From NCBI GenBank assembly GCA_900074885.1, contig FJUW01000012.1:1281303-1345302 (forward strand): a stretch of DNA of 64,000 bases. The letters are read 5' to 3'. Below are positions 1-11,966 of this stretch, one piece after another (the stretch's first letter is position 1; each line of letters begins with the position of its first letter). The translations under genes were made by a program, and so were the position numbers. Source of the DNA: Rhynchosporium graminicola (lineage: Eukaryota > Ascomycota > Leotiomycetes > Helotiales > Ploettnerulaceae). Below the pieces are notes generated by a model that saw only the letters and a program-made list of their open reading frames with translations, was not told where the DNA came from and made no database searches.

Positions 1-102
1 TTATAAACTAAACTAGAAACTAATACTTCTAATAATATAATAGCTAGAGTTATCTCCTAATTATATGAAGATAACTAGTAGTATCTAATTAGATTCTACT
101 CC

Positions 103-2670
103 TATATTCTTAATAGATATAAACTAAACTAGAAGATCTATAATAAGGAGCTATACGCTATTATTAAATCTTTCCGGAAATAGAGACCGGAACTTATATC
201 TCTATAACGCTATACTAGCGTATATACGGACTATCGATCCTTAGAATACTTTATAACTACTAAGGTCCTAACTAATAAGTAAGCTAGATAAATAGAATTC
301 CTTTCCGAATTTAACTTTCAAATTATATATATACTTAGTAAAGATAACGCTAAAGCTAATATCCTTAGCTATAAGGAATAAGATCTAAAGATATAAGAAT
401 AATAGAAACAGAATAGTAGATCTCAGGTTTTATTACCTCTAGACTACCTAGACCCTAGGATTAACGCAGAACTAGCTAAGTATTATATCGATTAAATCAG
501 TTATATATACCTAATATTACTAGGGATTAATACGCTACCGGAACCTGTACGTAACTCTTTTAATTTAATCGAGAAACTATACTAATTTAACTAAGAATCG
601 TTCTTTAATAAACAGAATATATTAGAAGATAGCTATACTATTAATAATAGTTTACTACTTTATAATAGTTATCTATACGTATAACGCTATACCTTATTAT
701 ATACCTATTTAATTAGCGAAGTCTACGATTAAGTTTCCTCTGCTTATCTAAATACTTATAAGACTACTGAAATAATTTCTACTTATTACTACTAGAAAGG
801 ACTCTTATCGGATATAAAATAGTATACTTATAATTACCGCTCCTATTAGTACTCTTATCTGAAGCAAACGAAATAATAAGGATTCCTCTACTTATTACTA
901 GTACTTAGCTACCTTATGTAGTACTTAGCTATAGATTTTAAGGACTTCCCGCCTAATAACTAAGGATTTAATAAGATATTAGTATTTATCGACCGCTTAA
1001 GGAAGGACTCTGTATCGATACTGTACTACTATAATATCGATACCCGCGGGATAGCGACGTTATTTATCTAATAGATATATCGTTTCGGATATACCTCTAA
1101 GTTAATTATATCCGACCGAGGAGCTTAGTTAGTCTTATTCTTCTAGTAAGAGTTTTACTATATAATTAGAGTTAAAGTTAAGCTCTCTACCTCCTTCTAC
1201 TAGTAAACCGATAGATAAACGGAGATTATAAATCAGTATATTAACTAACGCCTTAGACCTTTTGTTAATTACTACTAGAGTAACTAGGGCGAACTACTAC
1301 TAATAATAGACCGCGCCTAAGTAACCTTACCTTACGACTCTATTAGTATAGCGCTATATACCCTTAAATATAGTATATTACTACAGAATAACTAGGACTA
1401 GAAGTAACTTACCGGATTAATACTATAAGAGAAGCTTAACTATACTAATATTAAATCCCTAGCTAAATATACTAAATCCGCTATCGAGGTTATAAAAGCT
1501 AATATACTAGCTACTTAGTATAAGATAAGTGCTATAACCGACCCGAAACGGCGTAATATTAACGAAGAAGTTAGAGATAAGGTATTTCTCTTTATAAGGA
1601 ACCTTAAGAATCACTAGCTAAATAAGAAGCTATCTAGTCTCTAGGTAGGACTATACTAGGTCCTAGCTAAGATCGGATACTCTTATAAGCTAGATTTACC
1701 CCCGGGATCTTCTATATATAATATATTCGCCCCCGAATTACTCTTTAAGGACCCGGACGACCTATTATTAAGCTAGGAGTTACTAAACTTACCCCTAGAA
1801 GTTATCGCTACTTAAGAAGAGTAAGAGTTATAAGATATACTTACTATATAGCTCCTAAGAGATAATCTAAAGTATTAAGTTAACTAGCTAAGCTATAACT
1901 CGGACTTAACTTAGTATAACGCTTCCGACTTAATAAGTACTCCGTATAAACTTAGAGACTTCTATACTACTAACTTAAGTAAACCTAGACTTTCGTATAA
2001 ACTAGATTAGTAGATTAAGGCCTAAGAAGATAGAATAAATAACTATAGTTACTTAGAGGATAATAAGCTATTATAGTTACTAGTATTAGAATTTATTACT
2101 AGGAATAATCCCCTAATTATACTCTATAATAACGCTATATTTAAAACTCTACTTCTTTAACTACTTCTACTTTACTAGCTTTCTCCCCTAAGTCCTCCGG
2201 AGCTTCTAGTAAATCTGGAATATCTGGAACTAGAACTACTATATCTAACTCCTTACTTAAATCTACTAATATAGCTCTAGTAGTAGACCGAGTATAATAG
2301 CTAATCCTACGGGCTTTCTTCTTTAGAGAAGGTCCGGGAGTATCTAGATCTAATACTATCTCTAAACTAGAAAGTAAATTCCTCTTTCTCTTAGTATTAG
2401 ATATTATAACCTTAAATATAGCTTTCTTTATAAATTCCCGTATAATACTATTTAATTCCTTTATCTGCTTTAATATCGTTTTAGCTATTAACTTAGACTT
2501 CGCTAACTCGACTATTAGAAGATCTAAATCCTATATCGCGTTAGTATTATACTAGTATCTAAGGGTTTAAGATCGTAACTTATTACTTTAATAAACTCTA
2601 ACTCCTTAAATACTTTCTCTATAGAACGCCTTAAAGCTTAAGTCTTTACTAATTATATAATAGTAATCTC
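103..2670 (+). mobile_element. Ty3/Gypsy pol fragment, copy A of a tandem pair
   Basis: Through its stops the plus strand shows, in order: the end of RNase H (about 180-390, with the conserved 'D-x-RSLEYF' region), an integrase zinc-binding region (about 740-880), the integrase catalytic core with the typical 'VFIDRL' and 'SDRGAQ'-like blocks (about 925-1290), and a chromodomain-like tail (about 1855-1990). The segment 2110-2670 is pyrimidine-rich on the plus strand and has no recognisable coding. The copy matches 2672-5239 at a constant offset of 2,569 bases with no indel found in the places compared. It is non-functional. Confidence 0.85.
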
Positions 2671-2671
2671 N
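2671..2671. other. Single N between the two repeat copies
   Basis: The only ambiguous base noticed in the window lies exactly at the junction of the two 2,568-bp copies. This is where an assembler would join two contig ends, so the tandem arrangement may be an assembly product rather than real. Confidence 0.9.
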
Positions 2672-5239
2672 TATATTCTTAATAGATATAAACTAAACTA
2701 GAAGATCTATAATAAGGAGCTATACGCTATTATTAAATCTTTCCGGAAATAGAGACCGGAACTTATATCTCTATAACGCTATACTAGCGTATATACGGAC
2801 TATCGATCCTTAGAATACTTTATAACTACTAAGGTCCTAACTAATAAGTAAGCTAGATAAATAGAATTCCTTTCCGAATTTAACTTTCAAATTATATATA
2901 TACTTAGTAAAGATAACGCTAAAGCTAATATCCTTAGCTATAAGGAATAAGATCTAAAGATATAAGAATAATAGAAACAGAATAGTAGATCTCAGGTTTT
3001 ATTACCTCTAGACTACCTAGACCCTAGGATTAACGCAGAACTAGCTAAGTATTATATCGATTAAATCAGTTATATATACCTAATATTACTAGGGATTAAT
3101 ACGCTACCGGAACCTGTACGTAACTCTTTTAATTTAATCGAGAAACTATACTAATTTAACTAAGAATCGTTCTTTAATAAACAGAATATATTAGAAGATA
3201 GCTATACTATTAATAATAGTTTACTACTTTATAATAGTTATCTATACGTATAACGCTATACCTTATTATATACCTATTTAATTAGCGAAGTCTACGATTA
3301 AGTTTCCTCTGCTTATCTAAATACTTATAAGACTACTGAAATAATTTCTACTTATTACTACTAGAAAGGACTCTTATCGGATATAAAATAGTATACTTAT
3401 AATTACCGCTCCTATTAGTACTCTTATCTGAAGCAAACGAAATAATAAGGATTCCTCTACTTATTACTAGTACTTAGCTACCTTATATAGTACTTAGCTA
3501 TAGATTTTAAGGACTTCCCGCCTAATAACTAAGGATTTAATAAGATATTAGTATTTATCGACCGCTTAAGGAAGGACTCTGTATCGATACTGTACTACTA
3601 TAATATCGATACCCGCGGGATAGCGACGTTATTTATCTAATAGATATATCGTTTCGGATATACCTCTAAGTTAATTATATCCGACCGAGGAGCTTAGTTA
3701 GTCTTATTCTTCTAGTAAGAGTTTTACTATATAATTAGAGTTAAAGTTAAGCTCTCTACCTCCTTCTACTAGTAAACCGATAGATAAACGGAGATTATAA
3801 ATCAGTATATTAACTAACGCCTTAGACATTTTATTAATTACTACTAGAGTAACTAGGGCGAACTACTACTAATAATAGACCGCGCCTAAGTAACCTTACC
3901 TTACGACTCTATTAGTATAGCGCTATATACCCTTAAATATAGTATATTACTACAGAATAACTAGGACTAGAAGTAACTTACCGGATTAATACTATAAGAG
4001 AAGCTTAACTATACTAATATTAAATCCCTAGCTAAATATACTAAATCCGCTATCGAGGTTATAAAAGCTAATATACTAGCTACTTAGTATAAGATAAGTG
4101 CTATAACCGACCCGAAACGGCGTAATATTAACGAAGAAGTTAGAGATAAGGTATTTCTCTTTATAAGGAACCTTAAGAATCACTAGCTAAATAAGAAGCT
4201 ATCTAGTCTCTAGGTAGGACTATACTAGGTCCTAGCTAAGATCGGATACTCTTATAAGCTAGATTTACCCCCGGGATCTTCTATATATAATATATTCGCC
4301 CCCGAATTACTCTTTAAGGACCCGGACGACCTATTATTAAGCTAGGAGTTACTAAACTTACCCCTAGAAGTTATCGCTACTTAAGAAGAGTAAGAGTTAT
4401 AAGATATACTTACTATATAGCTCCTAAGAGATAATCTAAAGTATTAAGTTAACTAGCTAAGCTATAACTCGGACTTAACTTAGTATAACGCTTCCGACTT
4501 AATAAGTACTCCGTATAAACTTAGAGACTTCTATACTACTAACTTAAGTAAACCTAGACTTTCGTATAAACTAGATTAGTAGATTAAGGCCTAAGAAGAT
4601 AGAATAAATAACTATAGTTACTTAGAGGATAATAAGCTATTATAGTTACTAGTATTAGAATTTATTACTAGGAATAATCCCCTAATTATACTCTATAATA
4701 ACGCTATATTTAAAACTCTACTTCTTTAACTACTTCTACTTTACTAGCTTTCTCCCCTAAGTCCTCCGGAGCTTCTAGTAAATCTGGAATATCTGGAACT
4801 AGAACTACTATATCTAACTCCTTACTTAAATCTAATAATATAGCTCTAGTAGTAGACCGAGTATAATAGCTAATCCTACGGGCTTTCTTCTTTAGAGAAG
4901 GTCCGGGAGTATCTAGATCTAATACTATCTCTAAACTAGAAAGTAAATTCCTCTTTCTCTTAGTATTAGATATTATAACCTTAAATATAGCTTTCTTTAT
5001 AAATTCCTATATAATACTATTTAATTCCTTTATCTGCTTTAATATCGTTTTAGCTATTAACTTAGACTTCGCTAACTCGACTATTAGAAGATCTAAATCC
5101 TATATCGCGTTAGTATTATACTAGTATCTAAGGGTTTAAGATCGTAACTTATTACTTTAATAAACTCTAACTCCTTAAATACTTTCTCTATAGAACGCCT
5201 TAAAGCTTAAGTCTTTACTAATTATATAATAGTAATCTC
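2672..5239 (+). mobile_element. Ty3/Gypsy pol fragment, copy B of a tandem pair
   Basis: Same domain order as copy A: RNase H end, integrase zinc region, catalytic core, chromodomain-like tail. It differs from copy A at only a handful of positions seen by eye, for example near 3485, 3829-3834 and 5008-5009. Most of these are C/T or G/A exchanges with copy B carrying the T or A. Copy B continues without a break into unique repeat sequence after 5239, whereas copy A stops at the N. No functional frame remains. Confidence 0.85.
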
Positions 5240-6164
5240 TAACGTAATAGTAGAAGTAATAGATTTCGTAAGATAATAGATCCGATTAATAGCCTTATAA
5301 GTAGTTATAATACTACCCCGATTTAGCTCCGCGTCTTTAGCTTCGCTACTAGGAAGTAAACCAGATAGAATAGTATACTCTATATTAATATAGTTAAGTA
5401 ACTATAACGCGTTAGTATATATAACTATATTTAGGTTCAAGTAACTTATATACTTATAACTACTCTTTAATACTAAATAATACTTATAAAGCTTAGAGTT
5501 AAGCTTATTAAATAAGCATAAGAGTTCTAAAACAGGAGTATTATTATACTTTATCTTAAGGAAAGCGCGAATATATCGTAGGTAATATATATAATACGCT
5601 GCTGAAAGAGTACTAGCAGGAACTAGTAAAAGCACTATAGGAGTTAGCGTTACAGATCCGTGAAACCCCCGCACCGCACTTAAAACTATCCTTAGAACTA
5701 AGATAGGAAACTTACTTATATTAAGAGAAGAGTTAATTAGGTCGATTAATATATAAGATTACAATAAACTACTATAATAGTTAGTAATAATACCTACTCT
5801 AGGAGCTGTATCGTAGTCTAAGGAGAATAAACTTATAAGTTAAAGTAGTTATCGTAATTAAAAAGGAAAAGCTCTAATATTAATAAACTCTTTCCTTTAT
5901 ATACTCTACGCCCTACTAAAACTCGACTCCTACTGCAAACAGATAAAGTAAATACTACTTACCGCCTAATTTAGAAGCTACGACTAATATAGTACTGTTA
6001 TAGCGATATAACTAGTCAGAACCTAATAAAGAATTTACTACTACTAAAGAGCGGCTAGCGCTTATTACGCGAATATTAACGAAAACAGTTATAATAAAGA
6101 CTAATTCTAGTATAAACTATAACCTTCCGAGCTTAGGGTTAAGCTCTTCTTAAGGGGGGAGTAA
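5240..6164 (+). mobile_element. 3' internal end of the first Gypsy element
   Basis: AT-rich, stop-filled continuation of copy B. It ends in a G-run (TAAGGGGGGA, about 6151-6161) immediately before an LTR start, which is a typical polypurine tract position. The plus strand from about 5690 to 6150 holds a degraded coding region that I could not assign. A minus-strand open frame at 5402-5674 is probably chance. Confidence 0.6.
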
Positions 6165-6432
6165 TATAACGATAGCTCACCTGAATATTATATAAGAAGA
6201 AGGATAGATAATGGGGCCCAAGTTCATAGGTATCCCGGCAGAACTAGTATCCGACCCGGTATAGTATCGGACTAGTACCGGTATATATATATAAGGTGCC
6301 TCGCACTCTATCTCTCTTCTTCTTCCTTCCTTATCTTTTTATTTCCTTCGTAGTAGACTATATAAGATCGCTCTTAGCCTCCCTACTTATTTATTCTTAC
6401 TTATATACCGCCTAGAGTCTTGTGTCGTTACA
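6165..6432 (+). repeat. LTR (3' LTR of first Gypsy element), 268 bp
   Basis: The start reads TATAACGA (a RIP-altered TGTAACGA) and the end reads TCGTTACA, so the terminal inverted repeat expected of an LTR is visible. A G-run lies just upstream and a TATA-rich promoter-like stretch (about 6282-6295) lies inside. The base after the LTR is already inside an RNase H domain of a different element, so this element appears nested in the next one. Confidence 0.75.
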
Positions 6433-8413
6433 AATACTTATAATTATACGATCTTTTAGTAACTAGAGATCTGAGCTTATAAGCGTACTATATTAGATCC
6501 GCGTTATTACTAATTATAAAGCTCTTAAGTACTTTATGACTTTTAAATAGCTAAATATACGATAAGCCTAATAAGCTAAGCTACTTGCAGATTATAACTT
6601 TATAATTACTTATTAACCTAGGAAGTATAATCTACTTACTAACGCTCTCTCTCGCAGAATAGATAAATTAGATAACTAGAATAAAACTAAAAGAACTTAG
6701 CGTTTATAGTAGCTAATACGCGAAAACTAAATCGATCTAGTACTACTTATAAGTAACCTCAAGAATAGCTCAAACTCTATAGATAACTTTAAGCTTATTA
6801 ACGCCTTAGAAGTCGCAGACCTATCGCTAGTCTTTTCTATAGTATAATAAGTACTTAACGCTAATCGTAATACGCTATTACTCTAAGTACTACGGAAATA
6901 AGCTCTCTCTAATACTCCTAGAAAACTAACTATAGAAAAAGATCTTCTACTCTATAAAGGAAGACTAATTATACTTAACGTTTTATACTTTCGCACGCTA
7001 CTTATACGCGAAGTATACAACCGATTAGAGACTACTTATCTAAGTGTAAAGAAGACCTTATAACTACTAGTATTATAATACTAGTAGTATAGAATCGCTT
7101 TAACTATTAACTAGTACTACTATAACTATTATACTTACCGACGAATTTAAGTGCCGCGCGATAAGAAACCGGGCCTCCTTTAACCTCTACCCGTACTATC
7201 ACGTCTATAGGAGCATATTATAGTCGACTACTATAGCTTTAACTACGATAAATATAGCTATAATAATATTCTTATATTTATCGACTGTTTTAGTAAATAA
7301 GTAATTAGTATTCTATACCGAAAGACCTCTAATGCGCGCGACCTTATAAAGCTTTACTTATACTATGTATACTGCTATTTCGGAGCTCTATTAATAATTA
7401 CCTCTAATAGAGAGCTTTAATTCGTTTCCCGTTTTTAGACTATAGTTATTATAATTCTTAGTACTAAAAGATAGCTTTCTATAGTAGACTACTTATAAAT
7501 AGATAGCTAAATAGAGATCTATAACTAATATCTCTAACGCAGATTACGACCTTTTATCTCTTACTATTAAGATAACTAGTCGGAATTCTTACTTATTATA
7601 GATTACGCCTAGATAACTCTCCCTTATAAATCCCTTAGAGGTCTCTTACCCTTTAAAGTCGTTTATAGATATATATCTCGCGTTAATTAGAATTAGAAAG
7701 ACTTACCTAACTCTATTATACTTACTAATAAGTTAAATACTTAATAAGCTCTAGATTACGCTAATTATTTACGCGACGCTTAAACTACTACTTAATTAAG
7801 CTTCTAACGTATATAAGCTAAGATATCCTAATCCTATAATCGCTTATACTATAAAGTCGACTTTACTATAAACGACTTTATCTAGCTAGATATACGCTAC
7901 TTTACGAGTACTCGACCTAGTAAAAAACTCGACTTCCTAACTAACGGACTCTTCCGTATAATTAAAAAGGTCAGAAGCTCTTATTATCTAGAGCTCCCTA
8001 TTAGTATGAAAGTATATAACGTATTCCCTGCTATTAAGCTACAGAAGTATCTAAACGACCTCTTACTAGGATAAACCTTACTACTGCTACTACTTATTAA
8101 TATCACTAGTAACAATAAATAAGAGATCGAAGATATACTTACGTGCTATAAGCAGCGTAGTAGCCTCTTATACCGAGTTTCCTAGTTAAATTAAGATATC
8201 GATCTTATATAGTACGACGCTATAGATATTAAATACGCTCCCGCTAAGCTATAATAATTCTACTTTAATAACTTAACGTAAGCTAGACCTCTTGCTAGAC
8301 TACTTAATTAGCTAAAAGCTTTCTATAATAGAATTAATAATTACGACTACTTTAATAGTAATAAAGAAATAGATTAACGCTCGAGGGCGAGCTTTTTTCG
8401 GAGGGGGGGGTAA
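6433..8413 (+). mobile_element. Second Ty3/Gypsy element: RNase H to integrase end, RIP-degraded
   Basis: The frame at 6433 starts in mid RNase H, with a motif corresponding to 'VITDHKALEYFM' near 6500-6535 followed by an 'NPLADALSR'-like block near 6620-6660. The integrase core follows (about 7200-7700), with the conserved blocks around 'VFIDCFSKQ' and 'SDRGPQFVS' still legible despite many stops. The region ends with a G-run at about 8401-8410, the polypurine tract of the LTR at 8414. The 5' part of the element is missing here because the first element interrupts it. Confidence 0.85.
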
Positions 8414-8648
8414 TATAACGACTAGTCAGGTTTAGAGGTTTCTCCCTATTAGTAGAAATACTTACTACTAAGCGAGATTATACGAGTAGAGTTTAGGGGC
8501 CCCTTTTTATATATATACTCCCCTTCTCCCTCTACTTCTTCACTCCTTAGTTATAGATTCTTAAGTGATTCTTACTACTTTATATTCATAGCAATATGAG
8601 ATCTTATTACTCAGGTAGTTTTGAGACCTTTCTAGAGCAAGCGTCACA
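8414..8648 (+). repeat. LTR (3' LTR of second Gypsy element), 235 bp
   Basis: It starts TATAACGACTAGTCAGG (RIP-altered TGTGACGACTGGTCAGG) and ends GCGTCACA. It has exactly the same length as, and is alignable throughout with, the LTR at 62561-62795. The differences are transitions, with each copy carrying its own C/T and G/A changes. An internal TATATATATA stretch lies at about 8509-8518. Confidence 0.85.
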
Positions 8649-9090
8649 GAAAGGTTCTTTTCATAAGGGGCCCTTATTATAAATAAAAGTCGAAATAGGC
8701 TTTCTAAAGAGATATTTAATTACTTAATATCTCTAAAGAGTTAGAATATATATATAGATAACAAAGAAATAGAAGAAAGAAAAGATATAATTAAAATATT
8801 AACTAAGGAGGAATTAGCAGATAACTTATTTCATATAGAAGATAAAGAATAGATAGTTATATTATAGTTATTATTTACTAGTTTAATATAGAGATATCTT
8901 CTAAGGTTAATATTATATAGCTATTATAGTTATTTATATTCCTTAGCGGATCTAAGTTCTTCCGAAGGTCTTAGTTTTAATCAGAATATTAATCTAATCT
9001 AATTAATTAATCTAGATTAGAGTTGATTAATAGAAAAATTTATTTAATTAGATTAGAATAATAGCTGTTATTCTAATCTAATCTAATCAG
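8649..9090. other. AT-rich boundary segment
   Basis: No coding capacity was seen. It contains repeated ATCTAAT/ATTAGAT motifs and a perfect 15-bp inverted repeat (9047-9061 with 9068-9082, 6-base loop) right at the edge of the gene island. It may be the end of a decayed DNA transposon. Confidence 0.5.
9047..9082. repeat. Perfect hairpin, 15-bp arms
   Basis: ATTAGATTAGAATAA at 9047-9061 is followed by TAGCTG and then its exact reverse complement at 9068-9082. The repeat sits at the transition from AT-rich repeat DNA to the gene island. Confidence 0.8.
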
Positions 9091-9535
9091 TTAACACGCT
9101 GCTTATTTAGAGTTCTACAAGAGCTTCATGACATATAAACAATTCATGGTGAATGCTCTCTGAGGCTTTCCTGACTTTTGAGGCAAAAGTCGTGTGTTTA
9201 ATATTGAAACCAGCTTTTTCTTGCTGGAGACCAATTTGCGCGGTTCCAAGAATCATTATCATGGATTTTCTGACTACAGTGATTCGGTAATAAGATTGGA
9301 ACAGGCGTATCTCAACTTTCAACTCTCATTGCACTGAAAACGAAATGAAATGATTGATGTAAGCACTTCGCAGGCGTCTCTCTGCAGAAAAGGCGGTGAG
9401 AGAAAATATCCAGATCATTGTTTTCTCTGGATAATATATACAAGAATACAGGTCATCTTCCGATCAACGCTACAGCTAACCTCAATATCCATATAAGGCG
9501 TCTATTCCCAACGCAAACTTTCCCAAGAGTCGCCC

Positions 9536-10099
9536 TCAGAAAGAGTACTGACATCCAACCGGCTCCTTAATCTCATTAACCTTCGGCGCGAACGCCGTAC
9601 AATTTGAGTTCCCAGCTGGGTTTTGAATCCCAGTCGCAACATAAACGCTCCATCCACCATCCGGCGCATTAGGACACGCAATCAATCCACTCTGATCGAA
9701 GTACAAATAACCATCCTTGATATTCCATCCCTGTCTCTCCGCATTCCTAGGTGCAGGTTGCGCTCCATTCGTGTATCCTAGTTGTCCTTGACCCATCCAC
9801 GAGCGATCGACGTAGAATTCTTGGGGATAGGACGATGCGGTGTATAGTCCTAAAGTGCCATTGTTGATTGTGAATGTTGCATAGTTGGTATTGGGACCTT
9901 CGCCGTTGCAGGTTGCGTTTTGAAGGGGAAGGTTCGCATATAGATGGGATTTTGCTGCGCTGAATAGGGCTAACTGGATTGGACTGCCTGAGCGGATCGC
10001 AAGGAGACTGAAGTACTTTGGGTCGTCGACTTGAGGTGTTGGGGCGGACGCGGCGAGGCCAGCGAGAGCCGTAAGCGCGGTGATGGTTGAGAATTGCAT
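9536..10099 (-). CDS. Secreted PhiA-like cell-wall protein
   Basis: Single-exon protein of 187 residues. The N-terminus has a signal peptide (hydrophobic run at residues 5-18, cleavage likely near Ala18-Ala19). The central part carries the blocks I associate with Aspergillus PhiA: 'LLAIRSGSPI' near residue 33, an 'EFYVDRSWMGQGQLGYT' block near 93-110, 'NGAQPAPRNAERQGW' near 111-125, and an 'LIACPNAPDGGW' block near 138-150. Family members are cell-wall proteins linked to conidiation structures in Aspergillus; here the role is inferred. Cys residues at about 64, 142, 167 and 183 could form two disulfides. The gene is the first of the island and runs toward the repeat block, only about 450 bp from it, yet shows no lesion. 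Confidence 0.85.
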   Translation of the reverse strand: MQFSTITALTALAGLAASAPTPQVDDPKYFSLLAIRSGSPIQLALFSAAKSHLYANLPLQNATCNGEGPNTNYATFTINNGTLGLYTASSYPQEFYVDRSWMGQGQLGYTNGAQPAPRNAERQGWNIKDGYLYFDQSGLIACPNAPDGGWSVYVATGIQNPAGNSNCTAFAPKVNEIKEPVGCQYSF

Positions 10100-10256
10100 T
10101 TTGATGTCTTGGTAGTCTTCTTATTGGTAAGACTTTGGAGATGTAGTTTCAATTAAGTATTGAATTGAGTTTCTCGGCGTAGATCGCAGATAAGGAATAT
10201 GCAAGTGATTGAAATGATAATGTGATGTTTTAGAGAAACTCAAAGGGTCAGTGAAT

Positions 10257-10267
10257 CTTTATATACA
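10257..10267 (-). promoter_or_regulatory. Putative TATA box of the PhiA-like gene
   Basis: On the minus strand the sequence reads TGTATATAAAG about 160 bases upstream of the start codon at 10099. Its placement fits a core promoter. No experimental support. Confidence 0.45.
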
Positions 10268-11966
10268 TCTCAACTTGCATATGACTTCATCTGAATATGA
10301 GCGGTAAGCCCACTTCTTCCACGGCCATTCATCTCATCGTCGTTGTGGTCCAAATTAGGGGTCCCATCGATTGCCGGTACATCCTTGTGAGGTTCTCGTA
10401 TTGACACTGCCGAGCGGGCACTTGCCGGTTTTTGGCGGGGAGGCGAACTTGGCATCGTCACAACAACCTTCATGACCTCGCCTAAGAGCTCGCAAGCGGC
10501 AAGCAAGCCAGGAGCCAGCCAGGCTGGTGAAGCTTCTTAACTTTTAGTTTTTGCGGAGACAGTCCCGTATGAAGTGGATCGCAATAATGGTTTGTTTGCG
10601 GCGGGGCCGAGTTTCTATTTTGGTTCGGATTGCGGCTCTTAGTGAAGTGGACATGTCGAGATAGCTTGAACAGATGTGGACTTTCCGTAGTACAACATTT
10701 ACGAGAATACGATAATGTGACGATCACTGAGTTTGCACTGCCAACCGATTAGGACACGGTGTAGCCGAGCACTCATTTGATCAGTTCCGAGAGCAATTTT
10801 GAGGCACATCCGAAAGGGGCGTCGAAAGAAAAGGAGGAGAGAGAGCAATGCAGGGGGGCTTGTGCTCACACTAGCTGGCACTACAACATGTTGATTCCTG
10901 GATTAGCTTCTATTCCACCGCTCTTTCCTTTCCAATAGGACACTGGTAGAGGTGGACATACCGAGGTGAATAGTATATTCTTGCTAAACACAGTGAGCTA
11001 TTCTTCTCGCAACTCCCCAGAGATATCGACTTCATACTCGGTGAGTAGTAAAGGGATTGCCCTAACAAGAACTGCGTCTCAGAAGCCAGCTAACAGTTCG
11101 TAAACTCGTTCTTAGCGAGGAATCTTAGAACTCAAAATACTCATCATATATGGTTGCCAATGAGGCAACATTATCAAACTGATGGTCGACTTGAAGTTTC
11201 AAGTTAAGTCACTTGAAATAATCACTTATGATGTTTTCGTAACATTATCGAGCAGCAATCTGGAAAAGACTTTGCCGTGAGACATCCCGCTTTGCTGAAG
11301 GCCAAATTCATTAGCTCGAATACTTCGTACAGCCGTAAAGATCTACTACTTCGTATTCGTTGTCTGTCTTATCGGCCCCAGAATCTACTTCTTTCAGAAA
11401 AAGTTTGAGAAACGCAATAGCTGATTAGCCAATGTCCCTTACACAGTGGAATATTCTAGTACTGCGCACAGACAGCGAATGGTTGATCTTTTGGGCCTGT
11501 ACGAAGTATTTGTAAGTGAGTATTTCTTTTGCAACTAAGCTGCGTGTTACGAATGTTATCTAACGCCGAGACTATCTTTAGGGCTTCTCTGTTGGGAGCT
11601 ACTTGCAATCCGAGTTCTTTTCAGCGTCTTGGAGCCAAAATTCAAATCCGCAAGTTTAAATGGTTTGCACGTCTTCATTACGGAATTTGGGGTGCAAATT
11701 ATAATATTACACACTCTATGCAGAAATTGGCTAGCGGCAGCCCGATTCTTAACGTTCCAATGCCCTATATCTCAAAGATATCAGCATCTCAGGCCCAGAA
11801 AACTCCCACGTAATTCAAAAAAATGAAAGCCTAGTGGCAATCAGGGTATCTTACGCTCGGAACGCCCCATCACGAATCAATGTCCCAACTCCCAGGCCGA
11901 TCAAAAAATCATGCAAGTTCAGAAGATCCAACCGCTCCATATCTCTCCGTTTCCCGAAAAGTAAAA
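10268..11966. other. Intergenic region, no gene recognised
   Basis: Only short open frames (under 100 codons) occur, on both strands and overlapping one another. None shows a recognisable domain, signal peptide or codon pattern. It lies between the promoter of the PhiA-like gene and the 3' end of the large minus-strand gene. Confidence 0.5.

Larger units (their letters stand above)
1..9090. mobile_element. AT-rich, RIP-like retrotransposon block (left flank)
   Basis: The whole stretch is dominated by A and T with very frequent TA dinucleotides, and no long open frame survives. Reading the plus strand through its many TAG and TAA codons still shows Ty3/Gypsy RNase H and integrase domains in at least two elements. 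Gln codons (CAG, CAA) appear systematically as TAG and TAA, and Trp codons as stops, as expected from C-to-T change on both strands by repeat-induced point mutation. The composition changes abruptly near 9.09 kb, where gene-like DNA begins. Individual parts are listed separately. Confidence 0.9.

Noticed and set aside
5402..5674. 90-codon open frame on the minus strand in the repeat block
   Set aside because: It lies inside RIP-degraded retrotransposon DNA, has no recognisable domain, and AT-rich repeats easily leave chance frames with hydrophobic residues.
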